Source: Alphaproteobacteria bacterium | GTDB lineage: Bacteria; Pseudomonadota; Alphaproteobacteria; Caedimonadales; UBA1908 | NCBI GenBank assembly: GCA_013911655.1 | Contig: JACESU010000001.1 | Coordinates: 506,063-570,062 of the forward strand | Length of the DNA: 64,000 nucleotides | Direction: 5' to 3' | Shown: positions 18,633 to 27,077 of the stretch, one piece after another | Layout of the letters: every line of letters begins with the position of its first letter | Position numbering within the stretch: the first letter of the stretch is position 1 | Position numbers and translations under genes: made by a program | Notes under the pieces: generated by a model | Told to the model about the DNA's origin: nothing | Seen by the model: only the letters and a program-made list of their open reading frames with translations | Databases searched by the model: none

Positions 18633-19430
18633 ATGACACAAGACATTTGGGATCCATCGACCTACACACAATATCTCGAGCTACGCACAAGGCCTGCACG
18701 AGATTTATTGGCCGCAATTCCTGAAGGGTTTATGCCTAAAATTGTTTACGATCTGGGATGCGGGACGGGAAACAGCACAGCTCTTTTAGAAGCGCGCTTT
18801 CCTGAAAGCCGCGTGATGGGCCTTGATACCTCTCATAAGATGCTTGAGATCGCCAGGCAAACCTATCCGCAGGTGTTATTTGTCGAGCATGATTTTATGG
18901 ATTTGTCGGCGTTTCCTAAGGCTAATCTTTTGATGGCGAATGCGTCTCTTCAATGGATTCAAGATCACGCGCACCTAATTCCCTTGTTAAAAGATTCTCT
19001 AAAACCAGGAGGTTGGATCGCCATTCAAATGCCCAACAACTATCATGCGCCGACCCACCAAACCATTGTGACGCTTCTAAAAAACAATGTAGAATGGATG
19101 TATATGCTTTCTCATCTAAAGTTTGGTCTACTCAAGACTTCCCTTTATGATGTAGGGACGTACTATGACTATTTTGCCAAGGTTGGGTTCAAAGACATCA
19201 TCTGTTGGCAGACAACCTATTTTCAAGAAATGTCGAAAATAGAAGGCATTCTTCAGTGGGTGAAAGGATCGGCCTTAAGACCCATTTTCTCAAAGCTTAA
19301 TGAAGAAAATCAAATGATCTTTGAGCGTTTATACCTAGAAGAAATAAAGAAATACTATCATGCCCAAGAAAATGGGGCGATTTTAATGCCCTTTCAGCGT
19401 TTGTTCATTGTGGGGCGCTGCCCTGAATAG
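18633..19430 (+). CDS. tam: trans-aconitate 2-methyltransferase-like SAM methyltransferase
   Basis: Class I SAM-dependent methyltransferase with motif I VYDLGCGTGNST near residue 40, the acidic loop GLDTSHKML, and the post-motif MANASLQWIQDH that is typical of Tam. E. coli Tam methylates trans-aconitate, a toxic by-product of the TCA cycle. The N terminus WDPSTYTQYLELRTRPARDL also fits Tam. It starts 11 bases after the GrpB-GNAT gene and is likely in the same transcript. It ends four bases from the stop of a convergent gene. Confidence 0.83.
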   Translation: MTQDIWDPSTYTQYLELRTRPARDLLAAIPEGFMPKIVYDLGCGTGNSTALLEARFPESRVMGLDTSHKMLEIARQTYPQVLFVEHDFMDLSAFPKANLLMANASLQWIQDHAHLIPLLKDSLKPGGWIAIQMPNNYHAPTHQTIVTLLKNNVEWMYMLSHLKFGLLKTSLYDVGTYYDYFAKVGFKDIICWQTTYFQEMSKIEGILQWVKGSALRPIFSKLNEENQMIFERLYLEEIKKYYHAQENGAILMPFQRLFIVGRCPE

Positions 19431-19434
19431 CCTT

Positions 19435-20274
19435 TTAGGGAAGGAGCGTAACGTCAAGGGATGGATATCCAGCCTTTTCCTTCCAACCAATCATGGAAAT
19501 CACGTCTAAAACGACGCGCTCGGCCAACCCTGACGTTGCTTTCAAAAGATGGTAAAGTGGTTTAGATGTGGGGGGCATTTCTCTTAAAGGGGCTTGCAGG
19601 CCAAGGGTTTTAAGAAAATGTCTAAAATCATCCAGCGACGTAAAGGAAAATGAAAGGGCGTTGTGGTCCGTCACGCATTCTGTAAAGCCGGCGTGTTGTA
19701 AAAGAGAAAGGGCCGTGCTGAGATCAATCATGGGAATCACACGCTGATGGGCGCCCGCGTTTAAGGACAATTCAAGACCAAGAAGAGTGTGATGGAGATG
19801 CTGCAAGGACTGACCACCCAAGAAGGACGCGATAAACACACCTCCTGCTGCTAAAAGGCGATGATAGTTTTGAAGGGCAGACATAGGGTCATTGAGGGTT
19901 TGGAGAGAAAGGCAAGAGAGGGCTAAATCCACAGAGCCGCTGTCTAAAGTGATCTGATTTTCAGAAGCATAAAGATGTGACGACACCAGCGTCTCATTCA
20001 AGAAGAGCGGCACTGTATCAGCAATAATAATTTCAGCCTTTGGAAAAAGACGCGTAAGTGCTTGTGGTAGACCGTCTAAACGTGCGCCCCACACAAGAAT
20101 GCGCCGAAGGCTAGACGCGTTAAGGCCTAAGGTTTCAACAGTATGCACAAGGTCCTCCTCGAGACGTTTTTGAAGGACAAAGCCCGTGGGATTCGGAAAT
20201 GATTGGCTTAAGGCACGGTGACGGCGAAGGCGCGCCTCATCAAAGAGAGGCGCGCGTGCCGGATTAGATGTCAT
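19435..20274 (-). CDS. NDUFAF5-like SAM methyltransferase with degenerate SAM motif
   Basis: Similar to the alphaproteobacterial and mitochondrial NDUFAF5/BioC-like family: the N terminus FDEARLRRHRALSQ and the pattern around SLQTLNDPMSALQNYHRLL are typical. NDUFAF5 hydroxylates an arginine of a complex I subunit. The glycine-rich motif I is poor here (VWGARLDGLP in place of the usual DLGCGTG), so SAM binding may be changed or lost. The ATG at 20274 overlaps the end of the RND gene by 11 bases; a TTG at 20286 is also in frame. Overlap suggests translational coupling to the efflux operon, which may be only a matter of position. Confidence 0.7.
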   Translation of the reverse strand: MTSNPARAPLFDEARLRRHRALSQSFPNPTGFVLQKRLEEDLVHTVETLGLNASSLRRILVWGARLDGLPQALTRLFPKAEIIIADTVPLFLNETLVSSHLYASENQITLDSGSVDLALSCLSLQTLNDPMSALQNYHRLLAAGGVFIASFLGGQSLQHLHHTLLGLELSLNAGAHQRVIPMIDLSTALSLLQHAGFTECVTDHNALSFSFTSLDDFRHFLKTLGLQAPLREMPPTSKPLYHLLKATSGLAERVVLDVISMIGWKEKAGYPSLDVTLLP

Positions 20275-23200
20275 GGGGAACGTCAACGAGGGGTCTATGT
20301 TCCCTACGACTTAGGAACGTGTAGACCGCCGGGACGACAAACAGGGTAAAGAGGGTACCCAGGGTCATGCCTCCCACAATCACAAGCCCAATAGGCTGGC
20401 GGCTTTCAGCGCCGGCCCCTTCGGCAAAGGCAAGGGGAATGGCACCGAGAACCATGGCAAAGGTTGTCATCAAAATGGGACGAAGGCGTAGCTGCGCGGC
20501 GTCAATGACGGCGTCGAGCCGCTCAAGCCCTTCTTCTTTTCTTTTGTTGGCAAAGTCCACAATCAAAATACCATGCTTGGTAATCAGACCAATGAGGGTC
20601 ACAAGACCAATTTGGCTATAAAGGTTCATGGACTGATCGAACATCTTCAAAAGGAAGACACCACCTGCCAAGGAAAGCGGAACGCTGAGCATAATAATCC
20701 AAGGATCGCGCCAGCTTTCGTACTGAGCGGCCAGTACCAGGAAAATGAACGCAAGGGCAAGACCAAAAATCAAGTAAACGTTGCTGCTTTCTTGAAGAAA
20801 GCGACGGCTTTCACCCGAGAACTGGATAAGGGTGCCCTCTGGCAGCACGTCATAGGCCTGACGCTTGATTTCATCAAGGGTGTTGCCAAGGCTGTAACCT
20901 GAATCAAGTTTGGCCGTAATGTTGACCGAACGGAATCCCATAAAGTGCCCGATTTCCGTGGGGGCTGTGCGTTTTTCAATGGTCACAATCTCAGACAAAG
21001 GAATCAGTACGTCACGCCTGTTGTCTTTGCTTGCGGCCTTGATGAAGAGACCTGTCACATCTTCGGGCGACTTACGGTATTTCTCGTTGATTTCTACGCG
21101 CACGCCGTACTGCTTGTTGTCCTTGATGAACTTGCTTGAGGGGCGACCACTAATCAGGGTATCGAGGGTCTCGGCAATAGCTGAGACCTCAACCCCAAGG
21201 GCTGCAGCTTTATCACGGTCCACGGTCACAATGTATTCTTGACCAAGGTTACCAACATCAGAAAGAACGTTGCTGACACCGGGCAGGCGCTGCAAAAGCT
21301 TTTCGACTTTTTTGGCGGATTCGGTCAGCTCTTTGTGGGTTTTGTTGCTCATGACCACAACTTCGATGGGGGTGTCAGAGTCACCGCTGTCCACAATGGT
21401 TTTACCACCCATGCTGGGGTAAACGGTCAGACCCGTAATATCAGCCAAAGGCTCACGCAGGCTATCAACAATGTCTTTACTGTTGCGCTTACGCTTTTCC
21501 CAGCTCACAAGGTTACCGGCAGAGTTCGATTCACCTGGCGCACTGATCATGGTCAAGCGAGAGGCGACTTCTGGCACTGTTGCCAAAATGGCATCGACCT
21601 TTGCCATATAACGATCTGTATAATCCAGGTTCGCCCCAAAGGGTGGAATCGCGCGCGCGCTGATAAAACCTTGGTCTTCGCGGGGGACAAGTTCGGTTGG
21701 CAAATGACTCCCGATGTAGTAGCCGCCGACCGCAAGGGCCCCACCCATGAGGAGCACAATCCAGCGGCGTCCAAGAACGCGGCGTAGAAGGTTTGCGTAT
21801 CCTTGATCCATGGCCGCAAGGAAGGTGCCAACTTTATGGCCAAGCCTTGACCAGAAACCGGTTGCCGCTTCTTCCTCTTCGTGGCTTTTGAGAATGCGAC
21901 CACACATCATGGGCGTCAGGGTCAGGGCAATAAAGCCCGACAAAATCACAGCGCCCGCTAGGGTAATGGCGAATTCAGTAAAAAGCTTGCCTGTCATCCC
22001 AGGAGAAAGGGCGATCGGCGCGTACACCGCCGCCAAGGTAATGGTCATGGCAATGACCGCAAAGCTGATTTCCTTTGCGCCCTTAAAGGCGGCCGTAAGA
22101 GGTTTGTCTCCCATTTCAATATAACGGTGCACGTTTTCCAGCATCACAATGGCATCGTCCACCACAAGCCCAATGGCTAGCACCAATGCCAAAAGCGTGA
22201 GAATGTTGATGGTAAATCCGCACGCATACATCAGCGCAAAGGCCCCGATGAGCGAGAGCGGGATGGTTACAAGGGGAATCAAGACCGCGCGCATGGATCT
22301 AAGGAAGGCAAAAATCACAAGAATCACAAGAATCGTTGCAATTGCAATGGTCTCATACACTTCGTCAATGGAGCGTTCCACGAACAGGGTTCTGTCGCGG
22401 GCGATTTCTAGATGCATGCCGGTGGGAAGCTTGATATCAGGCATGATTTTCTTGATATCACGCGCAATGGTCAGGGCGTTGGCAACGGACTGCTTTGTCA
22501 CACCGATGGCTACCGCGTTTTTACCGTTAAACAGCACACGGTTACGGCGGTCAATGGCATTAAGATCTGCACGTCCGACGTCGCTCAGGCGAATGAGGTA
22601 GCCTTCTTTTTCGCCGATCACAAGACGGTCAAAGTCAGCCTCGGTCATAAGGCGTGCCTTAGTTGTGACCACAATTTCACGGTCTTGTGTGATGATATTA
22701 CCGGCAGGTTTTTCAACGTTTTGATCACGGATCGCTTTGACCACGTCTTCTGACGTAAGGTTGTATCCTGTCAGTTTAACGGGATCGAGAATAAGTTTCA
22801 TCTCGTATTCACCGCCACCAAAGATTTCAACGCTAGAGACGCCTGGGACGGCTTCAAGTCGGCTTTCTAGATAGCGGTAAGCATAGTCCGCAAGATCGCG
22901 CACATCATGGCGGTCACTGTAGAGCGCCAGATGCATGAACGGGAACGCATCTGCGTCGGCTTTTTTAATGCGCGGGGCGACAACGTCTTTGGGAAGTTTG
23001 TCAAGTACACGCCCGATTTTATCACGCACGTCGTTTGCTGCTGCTTCAATGTCACGGTTAATGCTGAAGGTCAAAGTAATGCGGCTTTCACCAATCTCCG
23101 AACGCGAGGTCATGGTTTCAAGACCTTCGATACCGGAGAAGACGTTTTCAAGAACTTTGGTGATCTGAGTTTCAACGATTTCAGGACCCGCACCCTCGAG

Positions 23201-23350
23201 TTGCGTAAACACGCTGATCTTTGGTTGATCAACGTTGGGGTATTGACGGACCTGTAGGCGTGACCATGACACAATTCCCAAAAGAATAATGACCAGTGAC
23301 ATCACGGTTGAAAGAACGGGGCGGCGGATACATACGTCTGTAAACTTCAT
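20264..23350 (-). CDS. RND multidrug efflux transporter, inner membrane pump (AcrB/MexB type)
   Basis: Proton-driven pump of the hydrophobe/amphiphile efflux family, 1028 residues, normal length. It starts with MKFTDVCIRRPVLSTVMSLV, the first membrane segment, then a large periplasmic loop, and carries the proton-relay acidic pair in GLVVDDAIVMLENVHRY of the fourth membrane helix. A second periplasmic loop and five more helices follow, as expected. A ribosome binding site GGGAGAGAAG precedes the ATG. The adaptor gene lies 42 bases upstream on the same strand. No outer membrane TolC partner is in the window. Confidence 0.95.
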   Translation of the reverse strand: MKFTDVCIRRPVLSTVMSLVIILLGIVSWSRLQVRQYPNVDQPKISVFTQLEGAGPEIVETQITKVLENVFSGIEGLETMTSRSEIGESRITLTFSINRDIEAAANDVRDKIGRVLDKLPKDVVAPRIKKADADAFPFMHLALYSDRHDVRDLADYAYRYLESRLEAVPGVSSVEIFGGGEYEMKLILDPVKLTGYNLTSEDVVKAIRDQNVEKPAGNIITQDREIVVTTKARLMTEADFDRLVIGEKEGYLIRLSDVGRADLNAIDRRNRVLFNGKNAVAIGVTKQSVANALTIARDIKKIMPDIKLPTGMHLEIARDRTLFVERSIDEVYETIAIATILVILVIFAFLRSMRAVLIPLVTIPLSLIGAFALMYACGFTINILTLLALVLAIGLVVDDAIVMLENVHRYIEMGDKPLTAAFKGAKEISFAVIAMTITLAAVYAPIALSPGMTGKLFTEFAITLAGAVILSGFIALTLTPMMCGRILKSHEEEEAATGFWSRLGHKVGTFLAAMDQGYANLLRRVLGRRWIVLLMGGALAVGGYYIGSHLPTELVPREDQGFISARAIPPFGANLDYTDRYMAKVDAILATVPEVASRLTMISAPGESNSAGNLVSWEKRKRNSKDIVDSLREPLADITGLTVYPSMGGKTIVDSGDSDTPIEVVVMSNKTHKELTESAKKVEKLLQRLPGVSNVLSDVGNLGQEYIVTVDRDKAAALGVEVSAIAETLDTLISGRPSSKFIKDNKQYGVRVEINEKYRKSPEDVTGLFIKAASKDNRRDVLIPLSEIVTIEKRTAPTEIGHFMGFRSVNITAKLDSGYSLGNTLDEIKRQAYDVLPEGTLIQFSGESRRFLQESSNVYLIFGLALAFIFLVLAAQYESWRDPWIIMLSVPLSLAGGVFLLKMFDQSMNLYSQIGLVTLIGLITKHGILIVDFANKRKEEGLERLDAVIDAAQLRLRPILMTTFAMVLGAIPLAFAEGAGAESRQPIGLVIVGGMTLGTLFTLFVVPAVYTFLSRREHRPLVDVPHDI

Positions 23351-23392
23351 AGACTTCTCTCCCGAGTGGCGCTTAGGGGTGCGCTGTCTTGG

Positions 23393-24667
23393 TTAGGGTT
23401 TTGCGGCTTGGGGGGCAGCTGGTACAGGTGCTGCCACTGGAACAGGTGCTCCGGCGGGTTTTGCACTGGTGGCTGGGGCGGCGGGTTTCGCCGGCGCCGT
23501 GGGTGTAGGTACGGGCTCTTTGCGAGCTGCGTCTTCGCCTTTTCCAAGAAGCTTTTGAAGGCGTTCCATGGATTTCTCATCAAAGGTATACTGCTTGCCA
23601 TTCAAGGTATACCGTACGGGAACACCGTCACGGATCTTCATTTGGCCCACGGTAATGATATGATCTCCGGGGTTCAATCCGCGTACAATTTCAACGTTAT
23701 CCCCTTCTTGGATGCCAAGAATGACAGGAACGTGGAACGCAATACCTTCAACAACCTTATAAACCATGTCTTGGTCACCCTCTTTTTCCACAGCGACAGC
23801 CGGGATAATGAGGGCATTAGATTTGGTGCCGACCACAACGTCCACACGGGCAAAAAGACCAGGACGCAGAATATGCTTTTGGTTTGGCATAATGGCGCGC
23901 GCGCTGATGCTGTGGGTCACAGGGTCCACCTTCGAGTCAATGACTTCGATGATGCCAGGGAAGGGGGTTGTTTCAAACCCGTCAACGGTGACTTCAATCT
24001 TTTGGCCAACGCTGACATAAGGCAGATATTCGGCAGGAATTTTAAAGTCCGCCTTCATAAGGCTGAGGTCCACCAAAGTGACAAGGTCTTTACTGCTATC
24101 AAGATGCATACCCAGGCTGATGCTGTGGAGTCCCACAAGTCCTTCGAAAGGAGCGATAATCTTGGTCCTGGCAAGGTTCGCCTGAGCTTTTTCTACAGTT
24201 GCTTCGGCAACTTTAAAGTTAGCCTCGGCTTCGTCGTACTTTTTGCCGGATGTGACGTTTTGAGACAAAAGCTTTTTAGAGCGATCAAAATCGACTTTTG
24301 CATGGGCAAGGCGGGCTTCAGCGTCTTGGAGCTCTGCTTTATAGGTGCGTTCGTCGATTTCGAACATCGGGGCGCCGGATTGAACATATTCGCCGCCGCG
24401 TACAAAAATTTTGGAAATGAGGCCTGAAAGTTCAGAGCGTATCTCAACGGTTTGGTTGGCACGAAGGGTCCCTACAGCTGTGATCGTTCGTGTTAAAGAT
24501 CCCACGCGGGCTTCTTCTACTTCAACGGCAACACTTGGCGACGTTTTCGGACCAGCGGTTGCATCCTTAAAATAGTTATAAAGGCCGTAGCCACCCCCGA
24601 TGGTGACCACCAATAGGGCAATCGTAAAAATGGGGGAACGTTTTACCAGGTCTATTAGTCTTGACAT
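23393..24667 (-). CDS. RND efflux periplasmic adaptor (HlyD/AcrA family)
   Basis: Membrane fusion protein that links the RND pump to an outer membrane channel. The 424-residue protein has an N-terminal anchor (FTIALLVVTIGGGYGLYNYF), a split lipoyl domain (VGTLRANQTVEIRSELSG and TKIIAPFEGLVGLHSI), a helical hairpin (about residues 90-150), a beta-barrel domain, and an unusual C-terminal tail rich in Ala, Pro and Lys (about 45 residues). The frame is open 80 codons further upstream, but the ATG at 24667 is preceded by GAGGA at the right distance and gives the proper anchor. First gene of the efflux operon. Confidence 0.93.
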   Translation of the reverse strand: MSRLIDLVKRSPIFTIALLVVTIGGGYGLYNYFKDATAGPKTSPSVAVEVEEARVGSLTRTITAVGTLRANQTVEIRSELSGLISKIFVRGGEYVQSGAPMFEIDERTYKAELQDAEARLAHAKVDFDRSKKLLSQNVTSGKKYDEAEANFKVAEATVEKAQANLARTKIIAPFEGLVGLHSISLGMHLDSSKDLVTLVDLSLMKADFKIPAEYLPYVSVGQKIEVTVDGFETTPFPGIIEVIDSKVDPVTHSISARAIMPNQKHILRPGLFARVDVVVGTKSNALIIPAVAVEKEGDQDMVYKVVEGIAFHVPVILGIQEGDNVEIVRGLNPGDHIITVGQMKIRDGVPVRYTLNGKQYTFDEKSMERLQKLLGKGEDAARKEPVPTPTAPAKPAAPATSAKPAGAPVPVAAPVPAAPQAAKP

Positions 24668-24715
24668 AGGCGTCCTCGTTTTTTTCTTGGGTGGCAGTGC
24701 GACCCACTGTGCCTC

Positions 24716-24742
24716 ATACAACCAGTGTAACACCGATTGTAT
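24716..24742. promoter_or_regulatory. 27-bp palindrome, operator candidate of the efflux operon
   Basis: Outer arms ATACAA and TTGTAT, inner arms GTGT and ACAC; 11 of 13 positions pair around a central base. It lies 49 bases upstream of the adaptor start and 98 bases from the divergent glycosyltransferase start. Such symmetric sites are usual for TetR or MarR-type repressors of efflux genes. It could also control the divergent gene, for which TTTACA (24749-24754), 17 bases and TACACA (24772-24777) form a weak promoter match. No regulator gene is adjacent. Confidence 0.55.
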
Positions 24743-24839
24743 TAATTTTTTACAAAATAGCAGCTTAATGATACACAAGATAGTAAGGAAGTATTTTTTT
24801 TTGACAAGCGATCCTTTCGCAAAACACAAGGAATACAAG

Positions 24840-25994
24840 GTGCCCAAGAGATCAATTCTGCAAGTTTTACCAGCCCTTAATGCTGGAGGGGTCGAGCAGG
24901 GAACCATTGATATGGCAGGATATTTAGTGGAACAAAACTGGGAGAGCTGGGTTGCAAGCGCCGGGGGCTTTCGCGCCCATGAGGTTGTATCCCTTGGTGC
25001 GCACCATCAGACGCTTCCGCTTACGACGAAAAATCCCTTTTGCCTAATGGGTGCCAATAAGCGTGCCCTAGCGCGCTTGATTGGGGAGCAAAATATCTCC
25101 CTCGTCCACGCCCGGTCAAGAGCGCCGGCATGGAGTGCTTATTTCGCCGCCCAAAAAGCTCATATTCCTTTTGTGACGACCTTTCACGGGACATATAATT
25201 TTTCAGGAGAGATCAAAAAGCTCTATAACTCGGTTATGGTCCGGGGCAGCCAGGTCATTGCGATCTCTCATTTTATCAAAGATCATATCCTGGCCCATTA
25301 CAGCCGGTGGGTGCGTGAAGATCAAATTAGGGTCATTCACCGCGGCATTAATACAGATTTTTTTGATCCGGCGCGCATCAACCAGCAAGAGATCAATCTC
25401 TTCTTAGAAAAAGAAAAGATTGCACGGGATGCCCGGGTGTGGCTTGTGCCTGGGCGCGTGACACGCTGGAAAGGGCACGAGGCGGTCTTGCGCGCTTTTG
25501 CGGGGAAAGTCTCAGAAAAGGATGTTCTGATCATTGTGGGGGATGAATCCAAAGAAGCCTATGTAAGTGAGTTGAAAAATCTAACCCAAGCGTTGGGAAT
25601 GACCCCTTTCGTGCGCTTTTTAGGGCACCGTCAGGATATGCCCCTTTTATACGCGGCGTCCTTTGGGGTGATTCATGCGGCCACGGATCCCGAGGCGTTT
25701 GGACGTGTGGTCGCAGAGGCACAAGCCATGGGAAAGCCCTGCCTTGTGTCAGATTTGGGGGCACCCCAAGAGATTATCAAGGACGGGGTGACAGGATGGA
25801 CATGGCGCGCCGCAGACGGGGACGCCCTTATGCAAAAGGTGTGTCTTCTTGAAGCATTACCGCACGACGCGCGCGCGTCCTTGGTCCACGAGGCCCGGGG
25901 GCGTGTGCTAGACATGTTTTCCTTGGGGTCCATGTGTCAAAGTACTTTGGCGCTTTATGAAGAAGTGCTGGCCTCTTTTCCTAAGACCTCTTGA
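24840..25994 (+). CDS. glycosyltransferase family 4 (LPS or polysaccharide)
   Basis: Retaining GT-B glycosyltransferase of 384 residues. The N terminus SILQVLPALNAGGVEQGTID is the usual acceptor-side start, and the C-terminal donor domain has HAATDPEAFGRVVAEAQAMG with the E-x7-E pattern and a following PQEIIKDGVTGW. The start is GTG at 24840, set by AAGGA (24828-24832) seven bases upstream; the frame is open further back but that part overlaps the divergent efflux gene. It precedes a heptosyltransferase, so a role in LPS core synthesis is likely. The sugar is not known. Confidence 0.88.
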   Translation: MPKRSILQVLPALNAGGVEQGTIDMAGYLVEQNWESWVASAGGFRAHEVVSLGAHHQTLPLTTKNPFCLMGANKRALARLIGEQNISLVHARSRAPAWSAYFAAQKAHIPFVTTFHGTYNFSGEIKKLYNSVMVRGSQVIAISHFIKDHILAHYSRWVREDQIRVIHRGINTDFFDPARINQQEINLFLEKEKIARDARVWLVPGRVTRWKGHEAVLRAFAGKVSEKDVLIIVGDESKEAYVSELKNLTQALGMTPFVRFLGHRQDMPLLYAASFGVIHAATDPEAFGRVVAEAQAMGKPCLVSDLGAPQEIIKDGVTGWTWRAADGDALMQKVCLLEALPHDARASLVHEARGRVLDMFSLGSMCQSTLALYEEVLASFPKTS

Positions 25995-26049
25995 GCTTTC
26001 CCCTCAAAAGGCGCTACAACGGGTATATACGTTATAAAAGGATAGACGC

Positions 26050-27042
26050 TTGCCAGTCACATACAAAAGAATTTTGGTGATCCGCCACGGCGCTCTTGGC
26101 GATTTGATCAATGCAACGGGGGCGTTTGCCGCCATCAGAAAAACCTATCCTCAAGCCCACATAACTCTTTTAACGGCGCCAGGCTACGCAAGTCTTGCGG
26201 GGAAAATGGGTTTTTTTAATGACATATGGCAAGACGCGCGCACAAAAAACCCTTTGAAATCGTGGCAAGTGATCGCGCGTATTGGGCGCGCCCACTTTGA
26301 TTTTGTTTTTGATCTTCAAAACTCTGGCCGGACGTCCCGTTATTTTAAATTCTTATCTATTTTTGGGCGTCCTTTGTGGTCAGGGATTGCACGCGGCGCC
26401 TCTCACTCTCAAACACATCCAGACCGCGCCCACATGCATGCGGCCTTTCGCTACCTAGATCAACTAAATGCTGCGGGTCTTGATCTGGGCGCGGCACCTT
26501 TGCTGCCTGATCTTGGGTGGATGGCAGAAGATGTGAGCGCGCTTCCTTTGCCAAAAAGGTACGTACTTTTGATCCCGGGAAGCTCTCTTTCAGGGGCCTA
26601 TAAAAGATGGCCCCACGAACGGTACGCTGAAATTGCCGCGTGGCTGCAAGGTCAAGGGATCACAAGTATTCTCATTGCGGGGCCAGAGGACGAAACACCC
26701 GCATCCTATTTACGGGCCCATGTTGTGGGTTTTGTGGATCTTAGCCAAAAGGTCAGCCTTTTTCAGATTGCGACCTTGGCACGGGGATCGGTTGCGGTCA
26801 TTGGCAACGACACGGGTCCCACCCATATTGCAAGTGGGGTCGGGGCCAAGACCATTGTCCCGTGGTCTAAGGCCGCCTCTGATCCTGGAATTTATGCCCC
26901 CCTGGGGGATCACGTGCGCGTTGTGGCGGCGCCTGACATGGCAAAACTTCCCCTGGAAGCAGTAAAAGAGGCATTTTTAAGCCTGGTGCCTCAAAATGAG
27001 CTTGATTCCAAGGGGGACTCTTTGGCATCTTCAACTCGGTAG
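26050..27042 (+). CDS. heptosyltransferase, glycosyltransferase family 9
   Basis: Adds a heptose from ADP-heptose to the LPS inner core, or a related step. Family GT9 marks are [20 protein letters not shown] at the N terminus, LIPGSS at the start of the C-terminal domain, and [18 protein letters not shown], the nucleotide-binding signature. The start is TTG at 26050, preceded by AAAGGA; no ATG lies upstream in a sensible position, and the conserved RILVIRHG begins seven residues in. It follows the GT4 gene by 55 bases. I cannot say which heptose (WaaC, WaaF or WaaQ type) it transfers. Confidence 0.88.
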   Translation: MPVTYKRILVIRHGALGDLINATGAFAAIRKTYPQAHITLLTAPGYASLAGKMGFFNDIWQDARTKNPLKSWQVIARIGRAHFDFVFDLQNSGRTSRYFKFLSIFGRPLWSGIARGASHSQTHPDRAHMHAAFRYLDQLNAAGLDLGAAPLLPDLGWMAEDVSALPLPKRYVLLIPGSSLSGAYKRWPHERYAEIAAWLQGQGITSILIAGPEDETPASYLRAHVVGFVDLSQKVSLFQIATLARGSVAVIGNDTGPTHIASGVGAKTIVPWSKAASDPGIYAPLGDHVRVVAAPDMAKLPLEAVKEAFLSLVPQNELDSKGDSLASSTR

Positions 27043-27077
27043 AAAAGAATTATAGTCTTGAAAGAAGTGAGGACAAG

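Noticed and set aside
22149-22601. Plus-strand open frame of 150 codons inside the RND pump gene
   Set aside because: It is a shadow of the real minus-strand gene, with no ribosome binding site and a composition set by the pump's codons; the same holds for the other plus-strand frames between 20.3 and 24.4 kb.
24600-24839. Upstream extension of the GT4 glycosyltransferase frame
   Set aside because: It overlaps the divergent adaptor gene and its promoter region, does not resemble the family, and the GTG at 24840 has a well-placed ribosome binding site.
24668-24907. Upstream extension of the efflux adaptor frame by 80 codons
   Set aside because: The ATG at 24667 has a proper ribosome binding site and starts the membrane anchor; the extension would run through the palindrome and into the divergent gene.
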